Positions 53,844 through 63,082 of a DNA stretch of 64,000 nucleotides are shown here, in pieces; position 1 is the first letter of the stretch; the number at the start of each line of letters is the position of its first letter. The position numbers and the translations under genes were made by a program. The notes under the pieces were generated by a model. That model saw only the letters and a list, made by a program, of their open reading frames with translations, was not told where the DNA came from and searched no databases. The DNA is from G965207335 sp965207335 (lineage in GTDB: Bacteria > Pseudomonadota > Gammaproteobacteria > PS1 > Pseudothioglobaceae). Where the stretch lies: assembly GCA_965207335.1 (NCBI GenBank), contig OZ242267.1, forward strand, positions 248,001 to 312,000. Reading direction: 5' to 3'.

Positions 53844-55016
53844 TTAAATACTGTGTATTCGCCTAATAGTCTCTTTAATATTATCCATACTGGTTGCAAA
53901 TGAAAATCTAATACAATTTTGCATACCAAAAGCAGAACCTGGTACTATAGCTATATTTAATTTTTCTAACATATAAGAACTTAGCTCTAAATCATCTTTG
54001 AATCCTAGCCTGTTAATTAAGCCACTAACATCTGGAAATACATAAAAAGCACCTTCTGCCTTAGGGCAACGAATGCCGTCTATTTTATTTAATTCACTGC
54101 TAATATAGTCATATCTACTTTTAAATTCAATAGCCATATTAGATACAAAGTCTTGTTTAGAATTAAGAGCAACTTCTGCTGCCTCTTGAGATATAGAACA
54201 AGGATTAGATGTACTTTGTGATTGGACTTTTTTCATAGCTTTAATAATATCTTTATCACCAGCACCATATCCAATACGCCATCCTGTCATAGCATAAGCC
54301 TTTGATACACCATTTAAAATTATTGTGCGTTTTTTTAGCTCTTTGCTTAACATGGCTATATTATAAAAACCGTCATCACTCCAAATAATATGTTCGTATA
54401 TATCATCACTAATGATATAAATATTAGGGTGTTTTTCCAATACTTTTGCTATTTCCAGTAATTCTTGTTTGCTATAAACAGCTCCAGTTGGGTTTGACGG
54501 ACTATTTAAAATAACTAGTTTTGTATTCTTAGTAATACTGTTTTCTAATTGCTTGCTACTAATTTTAAAATTATTTTCAATGCCAGCATTAACAATTACA
54601 GGCGTTGCATTAGATAAAATAACCATATCAGGATATGACACCCAATAAGGTGCTGGTATAATTACCTCATCACCCTCGTCTAGTAATACTTGTGCTAAGT
54701 TGTAAAAAACTTGTTTACCACCACTTGATACAATAATTTCATCTAATTGGTAGTCAAGATTATTGTCTTTTTTTAGTTTGTTTATTATTGCTTGTTTTAA
54801 GCTAGGAGTACCATCAACCGCTGTGTAGCGAGTTTTACCGTTTTCTATAGCTGTGATTCCCGCTTGTTTAATATGTAAAGGAGTGTCAAAATCAGGTTCT
54901 CCAGATGCCATAGGAATAATTTGTATTCCAGATGCTTTTAATTCGTTTGCCTTAGCGGTTATTGCCAAAGTAGCAGACGGTTTTATTTTTATAATTCTAT
55001 TTGCAAGTTTTATCAT
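53844..55016 (-). CDS. aspC: Class I aminotransferase (aspartate aminotransferase type)
   Basis: 390 residues, PLP enzyme. The N-terminal pattern is SATLAITAKANELKASGIQI and MASGEPDFDTP. Other blocks are YTAVDGTPSLKQAI, SPSNPTGAVYSKQEL (the NPTG substrate loop), and SDDIYEHIIW. The PLP lysine is in LNGVSKAYAMTGWRIGY, and NCIRFSFATSMD carries the carboxylate Arg. The Ib/1-gamma subgroup acts on aspartate and often prephenate. Not in an operon. Confidence 0.88.
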   Translation of the reverse strand: MIKLANRIIKIKPSATLAITAKANELKASGIQIIPMASGEPDFDTPLHIKQAGITAIENGKTRYTAVDGTPSLKQAIINKLKKDNNLDYQLDEIIVSSGGKQVFYNLAQVLLDEGDEVIIPAPYWVSYPDMVILSNATPVIVNAGIENNFKISSKQLENSITKNTKLVILNSPSNPTGAVYSKQELLEIAKVLEKHPNIYIISDDIYEHIIWSDDGFYNIAMLSKELKKRTIILNGVSKAYAMTGWRIGYGAGDKDIIKAMKKVQSQSTSNPCSISQEAAEVALNSKQDFVSNMAIEFKSRYDYISSELNKIDGIRCPKAEGAFYVFPDVSGLINRLGFKDDLELSSYMLEKLNIAIVPGSAFGMQNCIRFSFATSMDNIKETIRRIHSI

Positions 55017-55078
55017 AATTTAGTCAGAACCTCTATAAATAGTTTAAAATTTTAATAATACCCTAAATTCCAATAATT

Positions 55079-57088
55079 TTGAATATAACTTTAAATAATA
55101 ACAATAAATTTTATTTACACAGCCAGTTTAAGTCAAAAGGAGATCAACCAGAGGCAATAACAGGCTTAGTATCTAGTTTAAAAAATGGCAATAAATACCA
55201 AACATTACTAGGAGTTACAGGCTCAGGTAAAACCTTTACTATTGCTAATGTTATAACTAAGACAGCAAGACCTAGTTTAATTATTGCTCATAATAAAACT
55301 CTAGCGGCACAACTATATAGTGAAATGAAAAATTTTTTCCCTAATAATGCTGTTGAATATTTTGTATCTTATTATGACTATTATCAGCCTGAGGCTTATG
55401 TTGTAGCATCTGATACATATATAGAAAAAGATGCATCTATTAATGAACAAATAGAACAAATGCGTCTTTCTGCCACTAAGGCGATATTAGAGAGAAATGA
55501 TGTAATTATTATAGCTAGCGTATCAGCTATTTATGGCTTAGGTGACCCTAAGAGTTATATGGCTATGTTACTACATTTAAGCGTTAACGAAAGCATTAAT
55601 CAAAGAGATATTTTAAAGCGTCTATCAGAAATGCAATATACTAGAAATGATGTTGCTTTATTTAGGGGTAATTTTCGTGTAAAGGGAGAAGTGATAGATA
55701 TTTTTCCAGCTGATTCTGAACAAAAGTGTCTTAGGATTAATATTTTTGATGATGTAATAGAGGCACTATATTGGTTTGACCCATTGACAGCAGAAAAATT
55801 TGAAAGTGTACCCAGAGTGTCAATATATCCGCAAACCTTGTTTGTTACTCCAAAAGATAAAATTCTTAATGCTATAGATGCCATTAAAAAAGACTTATCA
55901 ATAAGGCGTAAAGAATTATTAAAATTAAATAAATTAGTAGAAGAGCAAAGAATAACTCAAAGAGTGCATATGGATATAGAAATGATGAGAGAGTTAGGAT
56001 ATTGTAATGGTATTGAAAATTATTCTCGTTATTTTTCAAATAGAAAGCCAGGCAGTACACCTGCTACTTTATTAGATTATTTACCAGATGATGCTTTGGT
56101 TATAATTGATGAAAGCCATGTAACTGTTGGGCAAATAGGTGCTATGTATAGTGGCGATAGAGCTAGAAAAACTACTTTAGTAGAATTTGGTTTTAGATTG
56201 CCATCAGCACTTGATAATCGTCCATTGACATTTACTGAATTTGAAAATAAGATAAGTCAGTGTATTTTTGTATCAGCAACGCCTGCTGATTATGAATTAA
56301 AGCATTCTAGCGCTATCATTGAACAGGTAGTTCGTCCCACAGGATTATTAGATCCAATAATTGAAGTTCGTCCTGTTAGCACTCAAATTGATGACTTATT
56401 GAGTGAAATTTATAAAAAAGTTGCTAAAAAAGAACGCGTATTAGTAATTACTCTTACCAAAAGAATGGCGGAACAATTAAGTGATTATTTAGCAGAGCAT
56501 AATGTTAAAGTTAGGTATTTACACTCTGATATTAACACAGTAGAAAGGGTAGAAATTATCCGTGATTTGCGTTTAGGTGTATTTGATGTTTTGGTAGGTA
56601 TTAACTTATTAAGAGAGGGATTAGATATGCCAGAAGTATCATTAGTGGCAATATTAGATGCAGATAAAGAGGGTTTTTTGCGTTCAGAAAGATCACTTAT
56701 TCAAACTATAGGTAGAGCATCAAGGAATTTATCAGGTAGGGCTATTTTATACGCTGATAAAATTACTAAATCAATGAAAAAAGCTATTGACGAAACTGAC
56801 AGACGCCGTAAAAAACAACAAGATTTTAATAAAAAACACAATATTACTCCTAAGGCTTTAAATAAACCTATTATTGATATTTTGGATGTAAATAGTAAAC
56901 ATATAATAAATAAAGAGCATGTATCGCAAATATTAAGTCCTGTTGAGTTAAAAAAAGAATTGAAGAAGTTGGAAAAACAAATGTATGATTATGCTAAAGA
57001 GTTAAAGTTTGAGCAAGCTGCTGATTGTCGTAATAAAGCAATGCAATTAAAACAAGCATATATAAAAAATACTGTATTAAGTGATTAG
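55079..57088 (+). CDS. uvrB: Excinuclease ABC subunit B
   Basis: 669 residues, the UvrB helicase-like damage-recognition subunit. Helicase motif I is LLGVTGSGKTFTIANV. The beta-hairpin region is SYYDYYQPEAYV, and VIIDESHVTVGQIGAMYSGD is motif II. The C-terminal helicase motif is RVLVITLTKRMAEQLSDYL, with GRASRN. A C-terminal UVR domain (LEKQMYDYAKELKFEQAADCR) binds UvrC. The TTG at 55079 is taken as start because the family N-terminus requires it; no convincing Shine-Dalgarno is visible. Confidence 0.97.
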   Translation: MNITLNNNNKFYLHSQFKSKGDQPEAITGLVSSLKNGNKYQTLLGVTGSGKTFTIANVITKTARPSLIIAHNKTLAAQLYSEMKNFFPNNAVEYFVSYYDYYQPEAYVVASDTYIEKDASINEQIEQMRLSATKAILERNDVIIIASVSAIYGLGDPKSYMAMLLHLSVNESINQRDILKRLSEMQYTRNDVALFRGNFRVKGEVIDIFPADSEQKCLRINIFDDVIEALYWFDPLTAEKFESVPRVSIYPQTLFVTPKDKILNAIDAIKKDLSIRRKELLKLNKLVEEQRITQRVHMDIEMMRELGYCNGIENYSRYFSNRKPGSTPATLLDYLPDDALVIIDESHVTVGQIGAMYSGDRARKTTLVEFGFRLPSALDNRPLTFTEFENKISQCIFVSATPADYELKHSSAIIEQVVRPTGLLDPIIEVRPVSTQIDDLLSEIYKKVAKKERVLVITLTKRMAEQLSDYLAEHNVKVRYLHSDINTVERVEIIRDLRLGVFDVLVGINLLREGLDMPEVSLVAILDADKEGFLRSERSLIQTIGRASRNLSGRAILYADKITKSMKKAIDETDRRRKKQQDFNKKHNITPKALNKPIIDILDVNSKHIINKEHVSQILSPVELKKELKKLEKQMYDYAKELKFEQAADCRNKAMQLKQAYIKNTVLSD

Positions 57089-57193
57089 ATTGTAGGATTA
57101 AGGAAATAAAACTTAAAAACAATTAGTTAAACCACTTTTTACAAAAAATTTGTTGTGTATTAAATTAAATAATACTTAATTAGAAGATAAAAA

Positions 57194-57835
57194 ATGCAAG
57201 ATATAAAACTTAATATTAATGAAATTTTTTACTCTATACAAGGAGAATCAACTACAACAGGTATTCCTACTGTTTTTGTGCGTTTAACAGGTTGTCCGCT
57301 AAGGTGTAATTATTGTGATACAGAATATGCCTTTAAGGGCAATAACTTATTAACTATTAGTGACATTATTTTAAAAGTTAGTAAGTATAATGCTAAATTT
57401 GTTTGTATAACAGGGGGTGAGCCATTAGCACAAACTAACTGTTTAAAATTATTAGATGTTTTAGTGGCTAAAAATTACCTAGTATCATTAGAGACAAGTG
57501 GTAGTATTGATATTAGTCTAGTTAATAATAAAGTTAGGATTATAATGGATATAAAAGTCCCAAGTTCCACAGAATGTGATAGCAATAAATTCAGTAATAT
57601 AAAATACTTAAAGGAAAAAGATGAAGTAAAATTTGTACTTGCAAACAAGGATGATTTTAACTGGGTTAAAAATTTATTAACTAAACATAATTTTAATTGT
57701 GAGGTTTTATTTTCACCAGTTTATGGAGTCTTAAAACCTAGACATTTAGCTGATTGGATTTTAAAAAATAACCTAAATGCTCGCCTACAAATTCAACTAC
57801 ATAAATTATTATGGGGCGACAAAAGAGGAGTATAA
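57194..57835 (+). CDS. queE: 7-carboxy-7-deazaguanine synthase
   Basis: 213 residues, radical SAM enzyme: EIFYSIQGESTTTGIPTVFV at the start, then CPLRCNYCDTEYAF with the CxxxCxxC (x3-x2) cluster ligands, CITGGEPLA for SAM binding, and a QLHKLLWG C-terminus. Makes CDG for queuosine; the product feeds QueC (10360-11049). Start ATG with AAGATAA upstream. No preQ1 riboswitch seen. Confidence 0.94.
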   Translation: MQDIKLNINEIFYSIQGESTTTGIPTVFVRLTGCPLRCNYCDTEYAFKGNNLLTISDIILKVSKYNAKFVCITGGEPLAQTNCLKLLDVLVAKNYLVSLETSGSIDISLVNNKVRIIMDIKVPSSTECDSNKFSNIKYLKEKDEVKFVLANKDDFNWVKNLLTKHNFNCEVLFSPVYGVLKPRHLADWILKNNLNARLQIQLHKLLWGDKRGV

Positions 57836-57985
57836 ACTTAAACAATCATGGTTTTAAGGAAAAAATATATTCTAAAAAACAGTGTTTTATACATAATACC
57901 TAAAATTCCAATGCAATAGCTTAATATATATAGTCTTTTAGTATTTTTATGGTATATTAAGACATACATTAATAGTATTATATTT

Positions 57986-58153
57986 GAGGCCTTTGCATAA
58001 ACATGAATAATCATCAGAACCCCGCTTTCCACTCACTTACATTAAGCAAAAATCAGAATTCTGTTAATCATCCTATTTATGCAAAGGTCTCAAAATCACT
58101 AATTTGGCAAAAATTGAATTTTTGCTAATCACCCCTATTTATGTAAAGGAGTC
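57986..58153. mobile_element. MITE-like element, copy 4 (composite A+B)
   Basis: 168 bp. Starts GAGGCCTTTGCATAAA, has an inner terminus GCAAAGGTCTC at 58091, then a type B right half ending TATGTAAAGGAGTC at 58153. Flanked by a perfect 6-bp duplication ATATTT (57980-57985 and 58154-58159). Its right end creates the nadA Shine-Dalgarno. Confidence 0.85.
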
Positions 58154-58159
58154 ATATTT
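58146..58159 (+). promoter_or_regulatory. nadA ribosome-binding site derived from the MITE end
   Basis: AAGGAG at 58146-58151 sits 8 bases before the nadA ATG. It is a mutated MITE terminus: other copies read AAAGGTCTC here, this one AAAGGAGTC. The remaining spacer is the target duplication. Confidence 0.75.
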
Positions 58160-59110
58160 ATGTCAATTATAAACAACATAAAAGTAGAACTTAAAAAACA
58201 AAATGCCATTTTGCTATCTCACTATTATGTTGCTAGTGAGCTACAAGAGTTAGCAGATAGTACAAACGGCATAGTATCTGATTCCTTAGAAATGGCTAGG
58301 TTTGGTAAAAATTCTGATGCCGATACTTTGCTAATTGCAGGGGTTAGGTTTATGGGTGAAACTGCAAAAATATTATCTCCTGAAAAAACTGTTATGGTAT
58401 TAGATGATAATGCTACTTGTTCGTTAGATATATCTTGCCCTGTTGATAAATTTAGCGAATTTTGTAATTTACATCCAGATAGAGAAGTAGTAGTTTATGC
58501 TAACACCTCAGCAGAGGTAAAAGCAATATCAAATTGGGTAGTGACATCAGGCAGTGCAATAAGTGTAGTCAAACATTTAACAGAAAATGGCAAAAAAATT
58601 ATTTGGGCACCTGATAAGCATTTAGGTAATTATGTGAAAAAACAAACTAATGCTGATATGATAATATGGAATGGTTCTTGCATTGTTCACGAGAGTTTTA
58701 AAAAAGATGCTTTGTTACGGTTAAAAAATAATAATCCAGATGCCTGTATTTTAGTTCACCCAGAATCTCCACAAGAAATAATAGCCCTAGCAGATGTAGT
58801 AGGTTCGACAACGGCTTTAATTAAAGCAGTGGCAACAAGAAATGAAAATAAATTTATAGTTGCTACTGATAATGGTATTTTTCATAAAATGCATCAAGTA
58901 GCACCAAATAAAACTTTAATAGAAGCACCAAATATGGGTGTAGGTGCTACTTGCGAAAGTTGTGCTCATTGTAAATGGATGGCTATGAATACTCTAGAAA
59001 AATGTCTTAATGTTCTCAAAAATAAAGTTAATAAAGTTAATATAAATAACGAAATCATTAAAAAAGCACAACGACCAATAAATCGTCTGCTAGAGTTTAC
59101 AGCAAAATAA
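58160..59110 (+). CDS. nadA: Quinolinate synthase
   Basis: 316 residues, [4Fe-4S] enzyme condensing iminoaspartate and DHAP in NAD biosynthesis. The cluster cysteines fall at C87 (NATCSLD), the IWNGSCIVHESF motif and GVGATCESCAHCKWMAM near the end, as in the family. ILLSHYYVASELQELADSTNG is the typical N-terminus. The gene starts directly after MITE copy 4. nadB and nadC are not in the window. Confidence 0.96.
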   Translation: MSIINNIKVELKKQNAILLSHYYVASELQELADSTNGIVSDSLEMARFGKNSDADTLLIAGVRFMGETAKILSPEKTVMVLDDNATCSLDISCPVDKFSEFCNLHPDREVVVYANTSAEVKAISNWVVTSGSAISVVKHLTENGKKIIWAPDKHLGNYVKKQTNADMIIWNGSCIVHESFKKDALLRLKNNNPDACILVHPESPQEIIALADVVGSTTALIKAVATRNENKFIVATDNGIFHKMHQVAPNKTLIEAPNMGVGATCESCAHCKWMAMNTLEKCLNVLKNKVNKVNINNEIIKKAQRPINRLLEFTAK

Positions 59111-59152
59111 AAAACTTATAAATTATTATAAAAATACTATATAATCTTCATC

Positions 59153-59201
59153 AGTGCTGATTTGTCCCGATTGCTAGCACTTAAAATTAAGCTAAAGTAG
59201 G
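59153..59201 (+). ncRNA. SAM-II/SAM-V-like riboswitch upstream of metK
   Basis: Stem AGTGCT (59153-59158) pairs with AGCACT (59176-59181). The conserved-looking strings GATTT (59159-59163), ATTGC (59170-59174) and the 3' AAGCTAAAGTAGG (59189-59201) match, from memory, the core of the SAM-II (metA motif) and related SAM-V aptamers, which bind SAM and hide the start region. CCC (59166-59168) could close a pseudoknot with the terminal AGG. The gene behind is the SAM synthetase, so end-product repression is a natural role. Class unverified by covariance. Confidence 0.75.
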
Positions 59202-59243
59202 TATCATATAATGAATCCCTATTTTTCAAATTATGGAGATTAT

Positions 59244-60377
59244 ATGATTTTTACCTCAGAATCAGTTAGTGCAGGACACCCAGATAAAGTGTGCGACCAA
59301 ATATCTGATGCAATTCTAGATAATATACTAACAAAAGATAAAAACGCCAGAACAGCAATAGAAACATTAGTTAAAGATAATAAAGTTGTCTTAGCAGGAG
59401 AAGTTAGAACCACTGCTAATGTTGATTTTGATGCGATTGTCAGAGATACTATTAATGAAATTGGCTATAATGATGATATATACGGCTTTAATGGCAATAC
59501 TTGTAGTATAACTAATCTAATTGGCAAACAATCACCAGATATATCACAAGGTGTGGATAAAGATACAAATAAAAAGCAAGGTGCAGGTGATCAAGGTTTA
59601 ATGTTTGGTTATGCTTGTAATGAGACTTTAGAATTTATGCCTGCACCTATTATGTATGCTCATAAATTAGTCAAAAAACAAGCAGAGTTATTACACAATA
59701 ATACTCTTAGTTGGTTAAGACCAGATGCTAAAAGTCAAGTTACTTGTATATATGAAAATAATAGAGTAGTTGCTATTGATACTGTGGTTTTATCAAGCCA
59801 ACATGATGAGGGTGTAACTAGAAATGATTTAATAGAAGCCATTACAGAAGAAATTATAAAACCAACATTCCCTGATAATTTATTAACTAAGAATACCAAA
59901 TTTTATATTAATCCTACTGGTAATTTTGTAATAGGGGGACCTGCTGGTGATGCTGGACTTACAGGACGCAAAATTATAGTTGACACTTATGGTGGTATGG
60001 CAAGACACGGTGGCGGTGCTTTTTCTGGTAAAGATCCATCAAAGGTTGATAGAAGTGCCGCCTATGGTGCAAGATATGTTGCCAAAAATATTGTTGCAGC
60101 AGGTCTTGCTTCAAAATGTGAAATACAAATATCTTATGCCATAGGTGTTGCAAAGCCTACCAGTATTGATATTAATACTTTTAATACTGCTATTGTTGAT
60201 GAAAATATTATTAAAGAATTAATTATTAAGAACTTTGATTTAACCCCAGAGGGCTTAATAGATATGCTTTTACTAAAAAGACCAATTTATAAACAAACTG
60301 CAAGTTATGGGCATTTTGGTAGAATTGAGGCAGATATTAGTTGGGAAAAAACAAATAAAATTCATTTACTAAAATAG
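59244..60377 (+). CDS. metK: S-adenosylmethionine synthetase
   Basis: 377 residues when started at ATG 59244, where GGAG precedes by five bases and the protein begins MIFTSESVSAGHPDK like family members. An in-frame ATG at 59211 would add 11 unlike residues and use the AGG in the riboswitch end. Motifs are GHPDKVCDQISDA, GAGDQGLMFGYA, FVIGGPAGDAGLTGRK and GGGAFSGKDPSKVDRSAAY. Makes SAM from methionine and ATP. The riboswitch lies immediately upstream. Confidence 0.94.
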   Translation: MIFTSESVSAGHPDKVCDQISDAILDNILTKDKNARTAIETLVKDNKVVLAGEVRTTANVDFDAIVRDTINEIGYNDDIYGFNGNTCSITNLIGKQSPDISQGVDKDTNKKQGAGDQGLMFGYACNETLEFMPAPIMYAHKLVKKQAELLHNNTLSWLRPDAKSQVTCIYENNRVVAIDTVVLSSQHDEGVTRNDLIEAITEEIIKPTFPDNLLTKNTKFYINPTGNFVIGGPAGDAGLTGRKIIVDTYGGMARHGGGAFSGKDPSKVDRSAAYGARYVAKNIVAAGLASKCEIQISYAIGVAKPTSIDINTFNTAIVDENIIKELIIKNFDLTPEGLIDMLLLKRPIYKQTASYGHFGRIEADISWEKTNKIHLLK

Positions 60378-60430
60378 TTAAAGGCAATTATATTAGATGA
60401 AACTATCTTATTATGTATAATCTACACTTA

Positions 60431-60487
60431 CCAAGGGGCGTTGCATTGGATTTTATCCAGTAGGCTTGGCAATAAAAACTACGCTCA
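60431..60487 (+). ncRNA. S-adenosylhomocysteine (SAH) riboswitch
   Basis: Outer stem CCAAG (60431-60435) with CTTGG (60465-60469), hairpin TGGA (60447-60450) with TCCA (60456-60459), and GCGT (60438-60441) able to pair with ACGC (60481-60484) as the pseudoknot. The strings GGGGCGTTGCA and AGGCTTGGC and the 3' ACGCTCA match the SAH-riboswitch consensus (GGAGCGCTGC, AGGCTCG, ACGCTCA). This class turns ahcY on when SAH accumulates. Confidence 0.88.
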
Positions 60488-60519
60488 TTTTTTTAATATA
60501 TTAACTTATAGAAAATAAA

Positions 60520-61905
60520 ATGAGTAATTCAACCATCAGTAATAACGACTATAAAATAGCCAATATTTCTTTAGCAGAATTTGGAAGAATGGAGATTGAG
60601 TTAGCAGAGCAAGAAATGCCTACTCTTATGGCACTTAGAAAAAAATATCAAAACAAACAACCATTAAAAGATGCAAAAATATTAGGCTGTATTCATATGA
60701 CAGTACAAACAGCAGTCTTAATGGAAACTTTAATTATATTAGGTGCTAAGCTTAGATGGTCTTCTTGTAATATTTTTTCAACCCAAGACCATGCAGCTGC
60801 GGCTATGGTTAAAGCTAATATTCCTACTTTTGCTTGGAAAGGTGAAACTGAGGAAGAATTCCTGTGGTGTATAGAGCAAACAATATTAGTAAATAATAAA
60901 CCTTGGGATGTTAATATGGTACTTGATGATGGTGGTGACCTTAGTCAAATGTTGCACGATAAATATCCTGCTATGCTTGATAAAATTCATGGCATAAGTG
61001 AAGAAACTACAACAGGGGTACATAGATTATTACAAATGCTGGCAAATAATACTCTTAAAGTACCTGTTATAAATGTTAATGATTCCATAACAAAAAGTAA
61101 AAATGATAATAAATACGGATGCAGACATAGTCTAAATGATGCTATAAAGCGTGCCACAGATATGTTATTAGCAGGTAAAAAAGCTTTAGTAGTAGGTTAT
61201 GGAGATGTTGGTAAAGGCTCGGCCGCTAGTCTTAAACAAGAAGGCATGATAGTTAAAATATCAGAAATAGACCCTATTTGTGCAATGCAAGCCTGTATGG
61301 ATGGTTTTGAAGTAGTATCGCCTTATGTAAATGGCATAAATACTAAGTCTGCAAATTGTATCAATAAAAACTTACTTGGTGTGACTGACTTAATAGTAAC
61401 AACAACTGGCAATATTAATGTGTGCGATAAATACATGCTACAATTTATAAAATCAGGTGCGGTAGTATGTAATATTGGGCATTTTGATAATGAGATTGAT
61501 ACTCAATTTATGCGTAAAAATTGGCAATGGCAAGAAGTAAAGCCACAAGTTCACAGAATATTTAGAAGTGCTAATAAAAATAATTATTTAATTTTATTGT
61601 CAGAGGGTAGGCTAGTTAATTTAGGCAATGCAACAGGACACCCTAGTCGTATTATGGATGGCTCATTTAGTAATCAAGTATTAGCTCAAATTCATTTATA
61701 TAGCAATAAATTTGCTAATCTAGCAAGTATTGATAAAACAAAAAATATTACCGTAACAGTACTACCAAAAAAATTAGATGAAGAGGTAGCATTAGGTATG
61801 GTAACAGGATTTGAAGGCACTATTACAAAAATGACAGATGAGCAAGCAAAGTATATTAATGTGCCAAAATCTGGTCCCTATAAACCTGATAGTTATAAAT
61901 ATTAA
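60520..61905 (+). CDS. ahcY: Adenosylhomocysteinase
   Basis: 461 residues, NAD-dependent hydrolysis of SAH to adenosine and homocysteine. Substrate domain: ILGCIHMTVQTAVLMETL, SSCNIFSTQDHAAAAM, VLDDGGDLSQMLH, EETTTGVHRLLQM. NAD motif VVGYGDVGKGSAASLK. The C-terminus is KSGPYKPDSYKY. An ~40-residue insertion region typical of proteobacterial forms (TEEEFLWCIEQTI, HRIFRSAN) is present. Preceded by the SAH riboswitch, and 142 bases after metK. Confidence 0.97.
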   Translation: MSNSTISNNDYKIANISLAEFGRMEIELAEQEMPTLMALRKKYQNKQPLKDAKILGCIHMTVQTAVLMETLIILGAKLRWSSCNIFSTQDHAAAAMVKANIPTFAWKGETEEEFLWCIEQTILVNNKPWDVNMVLDDGGDLSQMLHDKYPAMLDKIHGISEETTTGVHRLLQMLANNTLKVPVINVNDSITKSKNDNKYGCRHSLNDAIKRATDMLLAGKKALVVGYGDVGKGSAASLKQEGMIVKISEIDPICAMQACMDGFEVVSPYVNGINTKSANCINKNLLGVTDLIVTTTGNINVCDKYMLQFIKSGAVVCNIGHFDNEIDTQFMRKNWQWQEVKPQVHRIFRSANKNNYLILLSEGRLVNLGNATGHPSRIMDGSFSNQVLAQIHLYSNKFANLASIDKTKNITVTVLPKKLDEEVALGMVTGFEGTITKMTDEQAKYINVPKSGPYKPDSYKY

Positions 61906-61942
61906 AACTACAATAAATAATATGTAAGTTTATTAAGTTTTT

Positions 61943-63082
61943 TTACTCTGGCTGTGAAAAATCTCTTAAATCAAATGCAAAGAAAGAAGGGCTTGCTGTT
62001 GCAGTATTTGGGAAATTTGCAATATCTGGTATAGCAATAGTAGCAATATCTAAAGTTGTTGTTGTTTTCTCTGTTAAAGCATTATTGCTGTCTATGTTAT
62101 AAGATATTGTTCCTGTGCTAGCATCAGTGCTAGTTAATTCACAACTTGATGTTGGGCATTGGGCATAATCAACCCTAAATTCTGACTCAGAATTACTACG
62201 AATAATATTTGCTTTAAAGGTAATATATTCATCTGAATTTGTTGCTGATGAGTTTTTAACATCAACTGACCACTGCGAATTAAAAATACGCCCTGCAATT
62301 TGTATAGCATTAGAGCTTGTTCTTAATGCTGATAGGAAAATTGTTCTACTAGCACCACCATTAAATATTACACTTTGTACACTATTAATTTGTATGCTAT
62401 TTGTGCCAATAGTGGCATTAATAGCTTTTTGTATGTTAATATCGCTGTCATTTTGAGTATAAACACTACGAATAGTAATACTTCCTGGGTTTTCAAGCCA
62501 CCCAATAAAATATTCATTATTACCATATGTTCTGGTATAGATATGCTCATCTGTTGTATTTAAGATTGTATTAGGTATATTTTGATAAACATCTTGACGC
62601 AGGCTTTTTTCATCTAACCAAAGAGACCATAAGAAACCATAAACTAAGTCTCCTGCTGATATGTATGTGCCAGAGCTCTGACCTGTTTGCAATAAACTAT
62701 TATAGCTAAATCCATTTGTAGAGCCTTGATATAATGCTAATTCATTAATATAATCAGCCTCCAGCACATCAAGTGTTACCTCAGAGAATGTTTGTAATAC
62801 AGGTTCAGATATACCACCTAATAAACTTTCAACTAACTCTGCTGCATGTGCAGATATAATGCCAAAATAACTATTATTAGCAAATTGTTTTTCCTTGTTA
62901 ATTTTATTGGGGTTATAAAAAGCAACTGATTGAGCATTACTATCTGGGGCTCCTAATGATAAACTATTAGCAGAAATAAATATTGTACTACTACTACTGC
63001 CACCTCCATCACCACCACAACCACCTAGCAATATAAAAGTAATTAAGATTATAGTATATTTTATGTGTTGTGTTATTTTCAT
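61943..63082 (-). CDS. Lipoprotein of unknown function
   Basis: 379 residues from ATG 63082 (MKITQHIKYTIILITFILLG), which gives a proper signal peptide; starting at 63157 would add a second hydrophobic stretch. The lipobox is LLGGC, followed by a GGDGGGSSSS linker typical of secreted lipoproteins. The rest is beta-rich and Ser/Thr/Asn-rich with no family I know: SPVLQTF-type ISEPVLQTFSEVTLDVLEAD, TYGNNEYFIGWLENPGSITI, SINSVQ-like repeats of strands, and a C-terminal FFAFDLRDFSQPE. It may sit in the outer membrane. Confidence 0.65.
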   Translation of the reverse strand: MKITQHIKYTIILITFILLGGCGGDGGGSSSSTIFISANSLSLGAPDSNAQSVAFYNPNKINKEKQFANNSYFGIISAHAAELVESLLGGISEPVLQTFSEVTLDVLEADYINELALYQGSTNGFSYNSLLQTGQSSGTYISAGDLVYGFLWSLWLDEKSLRQDVYQNIPNTILNTTDEHIYTRTYGNNEYFIGWLENPGSITIRSVYTQNDSDINIQKAINATIGTNSIQINSVQSVIFNGGASRTIFLSALRTSSNAIQIAGRIFNSQWSVDVKNSSATNSDEYITFKANIIRSNSESEFRVDYAQCPTSSCELTSTDASTGTISYNIDSNNALTEKTTTTLDIATIAIPDIANFPNTATASPSFFAFDLRDFSQPE

